A DNA stretch of 51,528 nucleotides from CAYFVU01 sp964594775 (GTDB lineage: Bacteria > Spirochaetota > Spirochaetia > DSM-16054 > Sediminispirochaetaceae): positions 1-51,528 of the forward strand of contig CAZQNO010000017.1 in NCBI GenBank assembly GCA_964594775.1, read 5' to 3'. Below the pieces are notes generated by a model. That model did no database searches. It was not told where the DNA came from and saw nothing but the letters and a program-made list of their open reading frames with translations. Position 1 is the first letter of the stretch. Each line of letters opens with the position of its first letter. Shown piece by piece: positions 36,142 through 44,100 of the stretch. The translations under genes and the position numbers were made by a program.

Positions 36142-36173
36142 GGCGGGGAGTGGATATCCATTCACCCCCCGCC
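36142..36173. repeat. Intercistronic stem-loop between binding protein and permease
   Basis: GGCGGGGAGTGGA (36142-36154) and TCCATTCACCCCCCGCC (from 36157) form a long imperfect stem. No T run follows on the minus strand, so it probably protects the upstream binding-protein mRNA rather than ending transcription. Confidence 0.65.
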
Positions 36174-36188
36174 TTTTATATGCAAAAC

Positions 36189-37481
36189 TTAGTTATTTAC
36201 CGAAATCAGCTGGTCGACGAAACCTTGTGCGTCGACCTTGCTGAGGGCGAGGGCCGAGAGGGCCTGCCCGAACTCGCTGACGACTTGAATGGGATACTGG
36301 CTCTGAAAGTGTCCGACAACGAAACTCGCGTTGCTGGCCACCTCTACAAAACTCTTCTGCAGAGGATCGGCGTCGGCGCCGAGCTCGTATTTGATTGCAA
36401 AAAGAGAGCCCGCGCTTTCACTCAGCATCTTTACGTTGGCCGGATCGGTTACGAACTTCATAAACTTGACCACCGCCGCCTTGTGGTCGGGATCGTCGGT
36501 GTTTCCCGCGGCCAGGTTGGAAAGGAGAAATCCGATCTGGTGGCCGCTGTACTCGCCTAGCTTCGGCGCCGGGGCAACCTTCGTTGCCGCGTGGGTCTCG
36601 GGAGCATCGCTTTTGATCCGTCCGATGTACCAGGGCCCGTTGATAAAAACCGCCGTATCTCCGGCCATGTAGTGGCCGCCGGATACACCGGCATCGCCGC
36701 CGACGGCATCCCGCGTGGTGTTTCCGTCCGAGTAGAGGGTCTTCATGTACTCTGCCGCCTCCACGTATATCGGATCGGTGAGCGGTTTACTCCACACATC
36801 GGGTCCGCCGAGACTGGCCAGGAGGTGGCTGTACCAGAGCATGCTGGTCCATGCGTTGGAACCGCCGGTCATCTGGCTGGTCGGGGTAATGTCTTCGGCC
36901 TTGAGAGCCTTGGCCATCGCCATGAAGTCGTCCCAGCTCTTCGGCACCTCATTGACTCCCGCCTGCTTCAGCAGGTCCATGTTGTACCACAGCGGAGTAA
37001 TACCGATCTCAAAGGGTACCGACTTGATCACTCCGCCCTTCGTGCTCTCCTTGAGATAGCTCGTGACGAAATCCTCTCCCCAGGAACCTTTCAGCTCATC
37101 GGTGAAATCCATCAAGATGTCGCTTTCGTAGTACTGAAAGGTCGTGGGGTCGGGATTAAAAACGAAGATGTCCGGCGCCGAACCGGTGGCAAGCTGGGTA
37201 TTGAGCTTGTCTCGATAGCCGTCGGTGTCGGGATTCGGCTCGATCACCACGCGGATCTCACCCTCGTTCTGAGAGTTGAATTCCTCAACGAGGGCTGCGA
37301 TTCCCTCGGCCTTCGAATCCTGTCCTACCCAGAAGGTAGGGAAGGTGAGAACGATCTCTTTCTTCTTTTCCTCTTCTCCCGCGGCCGCAGCCTTCTCTTC
37401 CTTCTGTTTACAGCCGGCAAAGGCGAAAACCAGGGAGAGGAGCAGCGCTGCCGCGAGGATTACATACAATGCTCGTTTCAT
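36189..37481 (-). CDS. CUT1 substrate-binding lipoprotein
   Basis: The 430-residue protein has a lipoprotein signal (LLSLVFAFAGC, lipid on Cys 23), a Lys/Glu-rich linker and a solute-binding protein family 1 body (LATGSAPDIFVFNPD, PFEIGITPLWYNMDLLKQAGV, GDTAVFINGPWYIG). It captures an oligosaccharide or glycoside outside the cytoplasmic membrane for the two permeases. AGGAGG precedes the start and two promoters lie upstream, making it the first gene of the operon. The sugar cannot be read from the sequence. Confidence 0.94.
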   Translation of the reverse strand: MKRALYVILAAALLLSLVFAFAGCKQKEEKAAAAGEEEKKKEIVLTFPTFWVGQDSKAEGIAALVEEFNSQNEGEIRVVIEPNPDTDGYRDKLNTQLATGSAPDIFVFNPDPTTFQYYESDILMDFTDELKGSWGEDFVTSYLKESTKGGVIKSVPFEIGITPLWYNMDLLKQAGVNEVPKSWDDFMAMAKALKAEDITPTSQMTGGSNAWTSMLWYSHLLASLGGPDVWSKPLTDPIYVEAAEYMKTLYSDGNTTRDAVGGDAGVSGGHYMAGDTAVFINGPWYIGRIKSDAPETHAATKVAPAPKLGEYSGHQIGFLLSNLAAGNTDDPDHKAAVVKFMKFVTDPANVKMLSESAGSLFAIKYELGADADPLQKSFVEVASNASFVVGHFQSQYPIQVVSEFGQALSALALSKVDAQGFVDQLISVNN

Positions 37482-37513
37482 AATGCCTCCTATTTATTTT
37501 CTTTCTCTAACTA

Positions 37514-37542
37514 ATTAAAGCACGGCCCGGATGAGCTGTCAA
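37514..37542 (-). promoter_or_regulatory. Promoter P1 of the CUT1/GH31 operon
   Basis: TTGACA (37542..37537) and TTTAAT (37519..37514) are spaced 17 bases apart, 30 bases before the AGGAGG of the binding-protein gene. Confidence 0.75.
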
Positions 37543-37569
37543 TAATAAATTCACTTAAATAACGAGTAA

Positions 37570-37598
37570 ATGCTAGGGAGTATTCGCCGATTTGTCAA
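37570..37598 (-). promoter_or_regulatory. Possible promoter P2 of the CUT1/GH31 operon
   Basis: A second TTGACA (37598..37593) has TAGCAT (37575..37570) at 17 bases. It overlaps the end of the broken AbiEii gene, so it may have arisen with the island boundary. Confidence 0.5.
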
Positions 37599-38522
37599 GA
37601 AAAAATGCAGGCGCCTGCCGCCTGCAGCTCGGGATCATCGGTTAATAGACTTGGGTCTATCGGCCCTTCATCGAGTAATGAATCAAGGAAGGCTTGTTCT
37701 TTTGCGGTAAAGGGCAAAACCCTCTTTAAGCCTTCCCGACAGTGTTTTACAAGCTTGTTTCCGTATACTTTCGGCGTAAGTTCCTGTGAAGCACTTTGGC
37801 TGTGCAGTACCGGGAGAAGTTTTCTTCCCAGATCATCAGGGTCAACCGCTACCCTATCGATTGTAATCTCTCTCCAATCGATGCGATTCATTCCGCCGTA
37901 GACAATAAAAGCCATTCTCAGTAATTCGTTATCTAAAGTTAATGATTCGAGAATACGGGCTGAATCATAGAGATCCCTGGACTGGGTCCTCGCAAGAAGA
38001 GCCGCCAGTTTTCCCGCAACTAACTCATGTTTATTCAATACAGGAATGTCTTTAGCGGAATAACGACCTATCTGGATTGAGTCTCTTTTCTGAGATTCCC
38101 AGAGAGGCTGACGGAACATGAAGTTTAAATCCACCTCAAGGTTGCCGGGCTGATGGGTATAGCTGGTATACGATAATATCCATTTTCCGCCTGCATGATC
38201 GGTGGGAACTCATTTGATGGTAAATCCTTCCCTCGAGAAGACCGCCTTACATGCCTGTTCTATCTTTGACCGCTCTTTTTTCGTCTCTTCGGGATCAACT
38301 GGACCAATATAGTTGAGATCAATATCAACTGATAAGCGGGGGAGTTTGAAGATGAAGAGATTGAGAGCCGTCCCGCCTTTGAGAACCCACTTTCCTTTCA
38401 GGAGGGGGTGTTTGTTCATAGATTGCAGAAGCTGCAGGAGGTGGAGTGCTTTCTCAAGCATCAACGGATTGAAACCAATCTCTCCTGCCGGACCCAGGAG
38501 CTCTTTTTCTGAAAAAAATCAT
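37595..38522 (-). pseudogene. AbiEii nucleotidyltransferase toxin gene with two lesions
   Basis: AbiEii is the toxin of the type IV AbiE phage-defence system. The pieces align as one protein: GGTALNLFIFKLPRLSVDID (nucleotidyltransferase site) in the first part and HAGGKW...DLNFMFRQPLW in the second. Two faults break it. The natural ATG (38522..38520, overlapping the AbiEi stop) leads into seven T residues (38518..38512); six would restore SEKELLGPAGEIGFNPLMLEK. Then an in-frame TGA (38212..38210) interrupts EGFTIK and VPTDHAGGKW where homologues usually have Arg. The frame is otherwise open, 289 positions long from 38464. Unless read through, no toxin is made. Confidence 0.85.
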
Positions 38523-39355
38523 ATTACCTCACCCCACGATCGGTGTATCAATTCGCCGGGTACCAGCAGATTCCATCTCTTCAGCAGGGTGCAATTTTTT
38601 CTGTTCTTTCTTTCCATATAGTGTAGGCTTTTTGGCTTATACGATTCCAGTTTTTTAAGGAATGATTCATCAACCATCAATGCCTCTTTGTGTTGCTCAA
38701 GGTAGAACCCGACCTTTGCAAAGGCTGTGGTATTGTCCAGTAATGACAGGTAATCATAGAGCAAATCCAAATCAAAGTATTCAACCGTTTCCAGGGACCG
38801 CCATATCTCTTCCCAGCCTCCGGCCAAATCCGGTCGGGAAAGTACATCAACCATAGTCCTCTCGAATCCGGTAATCTTTATTTCAGCGCCCTTCCTGTTG
38901 ATTGTAGTTGTTCCAAAGTCTTTCTTGTTTTGTGCTGTCAGTTCAGGATTGACCCGGACTCTGTGATAGACCATACCCTGAAAATTTAAGGGTTCCACCT
39001 TTGAAGTGGATAGGAAAGTCACTTTCCGAGTCATACTATGCGCTTTCCCCAGTACCTCTATGGCTGTATGATGGGATAAAACCGCATCGCCTGCCAACTT
39101 AGAGGCCAACAGGTAGGGATCGACCTGAAAGCTATGCGTTTCGAATCCCTTTGGCACAGTTGCATAAAGTCCCCGGCGTATAGAGAGAACCTTTCCGCGC
39201 TTCTTGTAATAGGCAAGTGAGGCTTTCCGTGTATTGACATTCCCGGTCCGGTAGGTTGAATGAAAGGAATCCAGTTCCTCCAGTGTAAATACGGAATGGG
39301 TATCGAGAAAAGTCTCAAGAGATGGTTGTATAGCTTCTTGACGTTTTGGCTTCAT
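38519..39355 (-). CDS. AbiEi antitoxin / transcriptional repressor
   Basis: The 278-residue protein has the AbiEi layout: an N-terminal winged helix (about 25-80, containing LAYYKKRGKVLSIRRGLYATVP) and an AbiEi_4-type C-terminal domain (TGFERTMVDVLSRPDLAGGWEEIWRSLE). In active systems it represses its own operon and blocks the nucleotidyltransferase toxin. It overlaps the broken AbiEii gene by ATGA, the normal order. No ribosome binding site is visible before ATG 39355. It is AT-richer than the flanking operons, consistent with transfer. Confidence 0.87.
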   Translation of the reverse strand: MKPKRQEAIQPSLETFLDTHSVFTLEELDSFHSTYRTGNVNTRKASLAYYKKRGKVLSIRRGLYATVPKGFETHSFQVDPYLLASKLAGDAVLSHHTAIEVLGKAHSMTRKVTFLSTSKVEPLNFQGMVYHRVRVNPELTAQNKKDFGTTTINRKGAEIKITGFERTMVDVLSRPDLAGGWEEIWRSLETVEYFDLDLLYDYLSLLDNTTAFAKVGFYLEQHKEALMVDESFLKKLESYKPKSLHYMERKNRKNCTLLKRWNLLVPGELIHRSWGEVI

Positions 39356-39445
39356 AGTATTGATAAAATTAATTCTATTAAGGATTATTGTCTCATTTTG
39401 AAAGGAAAAAGACTTCCAAACTGAGAATTTGCTCTATAGTTATTT

Positions 39446-39473
39446 GACAATTTGTCGTTATAGTGTTTACTAT
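39446..39473. repeat. Two small palindromes between abiEi and hsdM
   Basis: GACAATTTGTC (39446-39456) is a perfect palindrome, and ATAGT (39460-39464) faces ACTAT (39469-39473) eight bases later. They lie in the shared upstream region of abiEi and the hsdM fragment and could be an AbiEi operator. I see no other feature in 39356-39601. Confidence 0.35.
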
Positions 39474-39601
39474 CATAATTCTATCACGGATAGATGTCAA
39501 ATAGCGGGAATAAAAAAAGTTAGCTTCTCCACCATCCCACGTCCCCGCCGGCCAAATTCCCGTTTATACCCTAAAATCAATAGTAGAAACACATCAATAA
39601 A

Positions 39602-40804
39602 ATGAGGGTGCCGGTGTCCGCCACAAATCTTTCAAACCTGATATGGTCCATCGCAGAGCTGCTGAGAAACGACTACAAACAGTCCGATTACGGGAAGATT
39701 ATCCTCCCCTTTACCCTGCTCCGTCGCCTGGACCAGGTCCTGGCGCCTGCGAAACAGAAGGTGCTTCAGACTCTGGAGGCTCAGAAAGAGGCCCCGGAGG
39801 CTATGAAGAACCATCTTTTCAAGGAAGCTGCCGGGTACAGCTTCTATAACGTGAGTAAATTTGATTTTTCCAAGCTCTTGGGCGAACCGGACCATCTGAA
39901 GGTGAATCTGCTGGACTATCTGAACGGTTTCAGCCCCAATGCTCTTGATATCTTTGAAAAGTACGACTTTGTCGGCCACCTTGACCGTTTGGACGGGGCG
40001 AATCTGCTCTATCTCATCGTGGAGCGTTTTGCCTCGGTCGATCTGTCGCCCCGGGAGGTTATCAGGCTCCTGGTTGATCTCCTCTTTCATCTCGATGATC
40101 TCCTCCTGGCCAAGGAGGGCACGGTCCGTACCCTCTACGATCCCTGCGCGGGGACGGGGAGAATGTTGTCGGTGGCGGATGAATACCTCTTTCAGTTGAA
40201 TCCCAAGGCCCAGCTTGCCCTCTACGGGCAGGAGGTGAACCCCGAATCCTACGCCATCTGTAAGGCCGATATGCTGATAAAGGGGCAGGATGTGGGCACT
40301 ATCATCTTTGGGAATACCCTCTCCAATGACGGCCATGAGAATCGATGCTTTGACTATATGCTCACCAATCCTCCCTTTGGGGTGGACTGGAAGAAGGTGG
40401 AAAAAGTTGTTCGGGATGAGCATAACGATCAGGGAGCCGCCGGCCGCTTTGGACCGGGACTGCCCCGGGTTTCCGACGGCTCGCTCCTCTTTCTCCTTCA
40501 CCTGGTAAGCAAGATGCGTCCAAGGGCTGAAGGAGGATCGAGGATAGGGATTATTCTCAACGGCAGCCCCCTCTTCACCGGAGGAGCGGGAAGCGGAGAG
40601 AGTGAAATTAGAAGATATGTGCTGGAGAACGATCTGGTAGAGGCGATCGTCGCCCTGCCCACCGATATGTTCTACAACACCGGTATCGCCACCTACGTGT
40701 GGATACTTTCCAACAGCAAAGAGGAAAAGCGGCAGGGGAACACGATTGTTCTGTGTCTCATTCTATTTCTTAAATACATTTTCAATCCTTACTTTTTTCG
40801 GTAA
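39602..40804 (+). pseudogene. Truncated type I methyltransferase subunit HsdM
   Basis: The frame encodes the N-terminal and catalytic parts of HsdM: LIWSIAELLRNDYKQSDYGK (recognition-helix domain), DPCAGTGRML (SAM motif I) and NPPFG (catalytic motif IV). It follows the family until about residue 380 (YVWILSNSKEEKRQGN, near 40742) and then reads through 20 unrelated hydrophobic residues to a stop. The normal C-terminus is lost and no hsdS or hsdR is near. The probable start is GTG 39614, with GAGGG six bases upstream, rather than ATG 39602. The truncation joins it to the 3' end of the PIN gene. Confidence 0.86.
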
Positions 40805-41179
40805 TCGATATATATCAAAATCCGAATCAATGCTTATAATGTGTTTTATTCCAGTCTTTTCTGCTGCTACAATTAATGTTGCATCTGCGAAATCCATTGG
40901 CCTGTCTCTATATTTTTTTGTCAACTCGACAATTCTGGAAATATCTTTCTGTTCTATTTCTTGAAGTAATAAGCCTTCCTTCATTATCCATTCAAAAAAT
41001 GCTATTTGAACTTCAATATTGAAATTCAACACATATGATACTTCAGTGATTACAGCAATAGTTGTTATCAACTTAACGTTTTTATTTTTTAAAAATTCGA
41101 TGATTTTTTTGTGGTAATTATCATCTTTATCAAAAAGTGCTATCAATGGCCCTGCATCAATGAGAATGGTGTTTAGCAT
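40763..41179 (-). CDS. PIN-domain toxin (VapC family)
   Basis: The 138-residue protein is a PIN ribonuclease: acidic residues Asp 8 (LIDAGPL), Glu 46 (VITEVSYVL), Asp 96 and 99 (MDFADATLI) and Asp 118/120 (ISIDSDFD) are all in place. Family members cut tRNA or mRNA when freed from antitoxin. It overlaps the antitoxin gene by 23 bases. AT-rich codons set it apart from neighbours. All catalytic residues are intact, so it should be active. Confidence 0.92.
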   Translation of the reverse strand: MLNTILIDAGPLIALFDKDDNYHKKIIEFLKNKNVKLITTIAVITEVSYVLNFNIEVQIAFFEWIMKEGLLLQEIEQKDISRIVELTKKYRDRPMDFADATLIVAAEKTGIKHIISIDSDFDIYRLPKKVRIENVFKK

Positions 41180-41408
41180 GTATCAATTCCTCTATTTTCC
41201 TTTTATATGAGGTTGATAAAGTTCCATCAGCACTTCCATATTTTCCAAAGTATTCTTCTCCAAGGCTAAATGAATCTTTTTCCGATTCTGCTTCGATAAA
41301 AAATAATTCAAGTGCTTCCTTTATTATATCGGTCTTAGAAGTATGTCTTTTTCTAGCAAGCATTTCCAGTCTCTGCTCAACATCAATTGGCAATCTAACC
41401 GTAGTCAT
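41157..41408 (-). CDS. Ribbon-helix-helix antitoxin of the PIN toxin
   Basis: The 83-residue protein begins with a CopG/RHH fold: the DNA-binding strand TTVRLPID, then EQRLEMLARKRHTSKTDIIKEALELFF. The C-terminal half is the likely toxin-binding tail. GGAGG precedes the start. A promoter with an overlapping inverted repeat lies just upstream, as for self-regulated antitoxins. Confidence 0.88.
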   Translation of the reverse strand: MTTVRLPIDVEQRLEMLARKRHTSKTDIIKEALELFFIEAESEKDSFSLGEEYFGKYGSADGTLSTSYKRKIEELIHAKHHSH

Positions 41409-41419
41409 GAATGGCCTCC

Positions 41420-41457
41420 GTAATACATATAGTATTACTTTCTGTTGGCATTGTCAA
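41420..41457 (-). promoter_or_regulatory. Self-regulated promoter of the RHH/PIN pair
   Basis: TTGACA (41457..41452) and TACTAT (41434..41429) are 17 bases apart. The perfect inverted repeat GTAATAC (41420-41426) / GTATTAC (41432-41438), spacer 5, covers the -10, a natural operator for the RHH protein. Confidence 0.75.
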
Positions 41458-41474
41458 TACATGCCGATTTTGGC

Positions 41475-41503
41475 TTGACTTCAGAAATAGTTATTTTTAT
41501 TTT
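41475..41503 (+). promoter_or_regulatory. Orphan promoter of the lost SDR gene
   Basis: TTGACT (41475-41480) and TATTTT (41498-41503) are 17 bases apart, with GAGGGAG after it before the truncated SDR start. Confidence 0.5.
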
Positions 41504-41520
41504 AATAGAAAGAGGGAGCT

Positions 41521-41568
41521 ATGAACATGTTAAAAGGTAAAGTTGCACTGGTTACGGGTGGTGCTTCC
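41521..41568 (+). pseudogene. N-terminal remnant of a short-chain dehydrogenase
   Basis: The frame reads MNMLKGKVALVTGGAS, the first strand and turn of the SDR Rossmann fold (TGGxxGIG), and then leaves the family at PIK and a stop at 41580. Only these 16 codons remain, with promoter and ribosome binding site intact. This marks a deletion that joined the gene start to the next remnant. Confidence 0.75.
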
Positions 41569-41570
41569 CC

Positions 41571-41711
41571 AATCAAATAGCCGCCGATGAGAAAAACGGC
41601 ATATTCTATCTCCCCCTGAGAAAAAACCGCATCATAGGTGTCGACGTCATGAGCGGAAAAATAACGAAGGACTTTACCATCCAGCTCTTAGAAGACGAGT
41701 CAGGCTGGTAA
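41571..41711 (+). pseudogene. C-terminal remnant of a beta-propeller-like protein
   Basis: In another frame the sequence encodes NQIAADEKNGIFYLPLRKNR, then GVDVMSGKITKDF and ends EDESGW-stop. The pattern (AxD-x-NGxFY...IIGVDxxSGK) resembles a beta-propeller blade of the YVTN/SMP-30 type. The start of the gene is missing, so it is the tail of a lost gene fused to the SDR remnant. A terminator follows. Confidence 0.55.
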
Positions 41712-41740
41712 GCATCAGGCGCCTCACAACAGCAAAACCG

Positions 41741-41795
41741 ACCGCCTGCCACCCTCTTTCAGGGCTTTTCTTGAGGCCTTTGGCAGGCGGTTTTT
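41741..41795 (+). terminator. Intrinsic terminator
   Basis: ACCGCCTGCCA (41741-41751) pairs perfectly with TGGCAGGCGGT (41781-41791) and T residues follow to 41795. It ends the remnant of the beta-propeller gene and insulates the sugar operon. Confidence 0.8.
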
Positions 41796-41852
41796 AAAAA
41801 CCCAAAATTACACTAAAAATTGTAGAAACTCGATGAAAGATGAAAATTTTTC

Positions 41853-41881
41853 TTGACAACAAGCGACCGGTGGATTTATTC
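41853..41881 (+). promoter_or_regulatory. Promoter of the ribose-type operon
   Basis: TTGACA (41853-41858) is followed by TTATTC (41876-41881, spacer 17) or TTTATT (41875-41880, spacer 16). The operator begins two bases after it. Confidence 0.65.
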
Positions 41882-41882
41882 T

Positions 41883-41920
41883 GTTATCGTTATCTGATAA
41901 CCTTTTCAGATAACGATAAC
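41883..41920. promoter_or_regulatory. Perfect 15-bp inverted repeat operator
   Basis: GTTATCGTTATCTGA (41883-41897) and TCAGATAACGATAAC (41906-41920) are exact reverse complements with an 8-base spacer. Inside are two GTTATC and three GATAAC half-sites, including the 13-base palindrome GTTATCTGATAAC (41889-41901). The site covers the expected transcription start, so a bound protein would block the promoter. The LacI regulator of this operon is the obvious candidate. Confidence 0.85.
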
Positions 41921-41949
41921 ATTTTTTCACCATAATTAAGGAGGTTCCT

Positions 41950-43047
41950 ATGAAAAAAACTGGAAGAGTCCTCGTGGTTCTAATCATTCTATGCGCACTG
42001 GTACCGGGCATGCTGTTTGCAGGGGGCAAAGCGGAAGAAGATGCGGATGAGGAAATCGTCTCACCGCGCGGGGGCGAGGTGAGTAAGTTCTACCCCGCTT
42101 TCGGCGAGATCCCCACTCCCAGCAAGAAATGGCGCATCGGTGTAATGGAAAAATCTCTCATCAACGACTTCTGGCTTGATGTGAAAAACGGCTATGAAGA
42201 TGCCGCACGTGATTACGGTGTCGAGATAGAGATCTTCGCCGCTCCTACTGAGAGCGATCTCCGGGCACAGGCCAACACGCTGGAGGACATGCTCGGAAAA
42301 GACTTCGACATTCTCTGCGTCTCTCCGATAACCGACACCAACCTTCTTGCACCTCTGTCGAAGGCGACTCAAATGGGCATACCGATCATCAACTCCATCG
42401 ATGCTCACATTACCAAAGAGAACCAGAAAAAGCACAACATCGACATAGAGGCTTTCATTACCGTTGATTTTAAGGAAAACACCAGGCTCTCTGTCCGCTA
42501 CATTGCAGAGAAGCTCGGCAATGTAGGCGGCAAAGTTATTCACATTATGGGTATCCCCGGAGGACGTGCGGCAGAAGAACGTAAGGAAGGATACCTCGAG
42601 GAGGTCGTTAAGTACGACGAGCTCGAAGACCTCGGAGTCTACAACGGTGATTGGGACCGGAAGAAGGCCATGGACATAGCCGCAGACGTACTCCAGGCTA
42701 ACCCGGACCTTAAAGGCATTGTAGCGGCCAACGACAACATGGCCCTCGGCGCCTACCAGGCCGTAAAAAATGCGGGGAAGGAAGGCGAGATCATCATTAC
42801 CGGTGTCGATGCAATTCCCGACGCCATCACTTCTATTACAAATGGTGGTGTTGATGCCACTACTGCCTTCTTCCAGTACGGGCTTGCCTATCTTTCCGTA
42901 GAGGCTGCAATTCTCTATCTCGAAGGAGAATTCGACGACAAGCCGAAGACGGTTTTTGGTCCCCAGGAAATATGGGATGCAAAGAACGTTGAAAGCAAAG
43001 TAGAAGAGTACAGGGAGATGTACGTAGGTCTTCAAAACATGGAATAA
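41950..43047 (+). CDS. Ribose-type sugar ABC binding protein
   Basis: The 365-residue periplasmic binding protein is of the RbsB type (Peripla_BP_4). It has a signal peptide without Cys (LVVLIILCALVPGMLFA, cut before GGKAEE), WRIGVMEKSLINDFW at the start of domain 1, CVSPITDTNLLAPL and the hinge region ANDNMALGAYQAVKNAG. AAGGAGG precedes the ATG ideally. It is the first gene of the operon and should set the substrate. It shares only family-level features with ribose or xylose proteins. Confidence 0.93.
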   Translation: MKKTGRVLVVLIILCALVPGMLFAGGKAEEDADEEIVSPRGGEVSKFYPAFGEIPTPSKKWRIGVMEKSLINDFWLDVKNGYEDAARDYGVEIEIFAAPTESDLRAQANTLEDMLGKDFDILCVSPITDTNLLAPLSKATQMGIPIINSIDAHITKENQKKHNIDIEAFITVDFKENTRLSVRYIAEKLGNVGGKVIHIMGIPGGRAAEERKEGYLEEVVKYDELEDLGVYNGDWDRKKAMDIAADVLQANPDLKGIVAANDNMALGAYQAVKNAGKEGEIIITGVDAIPDAITSITNGGVDATTAFFQYGLAYLSVEAAILYLEGEFDDKPKTVFGPQEIWDAKNVESKVEEYREMYVGLQNME

Positions 43048-43064
43048 TACTTCCGTACACACAA

Positions 43065-43106
43065 GGATAAACGGCATTCGGGTGAACGCCCGTCTGCCGT
43101 TTATCC
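43065..43106. repeat. Intercistronic stem-loop after the binding-protein gene
   Basis: GGATAAACGGCA (43065-43076) pairs perfectly with TGCCGTTTATCC (43095-43106) around an 18-base loop. Only GTCTTTA follows, so it looks like a stabilising or attenuating stem between the first gene and the permease. Confidence 0.75.
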
Positions 43107-43146
43107 GTCTTTACCTTATTAATCAAAACCAGGGACGAGGGGAGAA

Positions 43147-44088
43147 ATGAGGAAAACCGTACTGAAAGAGATCATAGACAAATACTGGGGAGTCATAATC
43201 AGCCTTATCGTCATAAATACCTTCTTCGGCTTTACCTCCGAGTACTATCTGACCACCTACAACATATACAATATCATAGACCACTCCGCCATATCTCTCA
43301 TCCTCTCCATCGGCATGGTGTTCGTCCTTGCATCCGGAGGGATAGACCTTTCCGTCGGCTCGACACTCGCTTTCACCGGAATTATAGCTGCACTCCTGTT
43401 TACCAACGGGGTGCCTACCATCATCGCCCTCGTGCTGGCCGTGCTACTGGGCATGTTCATCGGTTTTACCAACGGTTTGATTATTTCACATTATAAACTC
43501 CAACCCTTTATCGTCACCCTGGCCATGCTCAGCATAGCAAGGGGTCTGGCCCTCGTATTCTCCGGCGGCAATCCGATTATCGGCATGCCTTCAGGTTTCC
43601 TCATGGTCTTCGCAGGAGAGAGTCTCCTCGGAAACGGTATTTTTATCGCCCTGGGCATCACCATACTGGCGGCATTTATTTTTACGAAAACGAAATTCGG
43701 CACCTATGTGAAGGCCATCGGGGGAAATGAGGAGGCAACGTACCTCGTGGGGGTAAAAACTTCAAAAATAAAGATCCTCGTCTATGTAATTTCAGGCTTC
43801 TGCGCAACCATCGCTTCTTTTCTCTTTATGGCGAGCATGGATGCGGCAGAACCGATAGCGGGACTGACGACCGAATGGATGGAAGCCATCGCGGCGCCGA
43901 TAATAGGAGGCAATTCCCTCAACGGAGGAAAGGCCTATATTCTCGGGACCGTCATAGGGGTGTTCATACTGTCGAGCATAAAAAGCGGGCTGAACATGAT
44001 GGGAGTCGGTCAACACTTCCAGCAAATAGCAATCGGCACAGTGATAGTTGCTGCCGTCATTCTCGACTCGCTTCGTCGGAAAATATAG
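43147..44088 (+). CDS. Ribose-type ABC permease, first copy
   Basis: The 313-residue protein is an RbsC-like permease with about 8-10 hydrophobic segments and the family motif ASGGIDLSVGSTLAF (about 61-75). GGGGAGAA lies before the ATG. A second, different permease follows the ATPase gene, so the membrane part may be a heterodimer. Cytoplasmic membrane. Confidence 0.93.
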   Translation: MRKTVLKEIIDKYWGVIISLIVINTFFGFTSEYYLTTYNIYNIIDHSAISLILSIGMVFVLASGGIDLSVGSTLAFTGIIAALLFTNGVPTIIALVLAVLLGMFIGFTNGLIISHYKLQPFIVTLAMLSIARGLALVFSGGNPIIGMPSGFLMVFAGESLLGNGIFIALGITILAAFIFTKTKFGTYVKAIGGNEEATYLVGVKTSKIKILVYVISGFCATIASFLFMASMDAAEPIAGLTTEWMEAIAAPIIGGNSLNGGKAYILGTVIGVFILSSIKSGLNMMGVGQHFQQIAIGTVIVAAVILDSLRRKI

Positions 44089-44100
44089 GAGGGCAGAGTA

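Noticed and set aside
38210..38212. TGA in AbiEii as a selenocysteine codon
   Set aside because: AbiEii has no known selenoprotein form, a second lesion is present upstream, and no SECIS-like stem is evident.
42061..43077. 338-codon minus-strand frame opposite the binding protein
   Set aside because: Antisense shadow; the plus-strand gene has signal peptide, ribosome binding site and family motifs.
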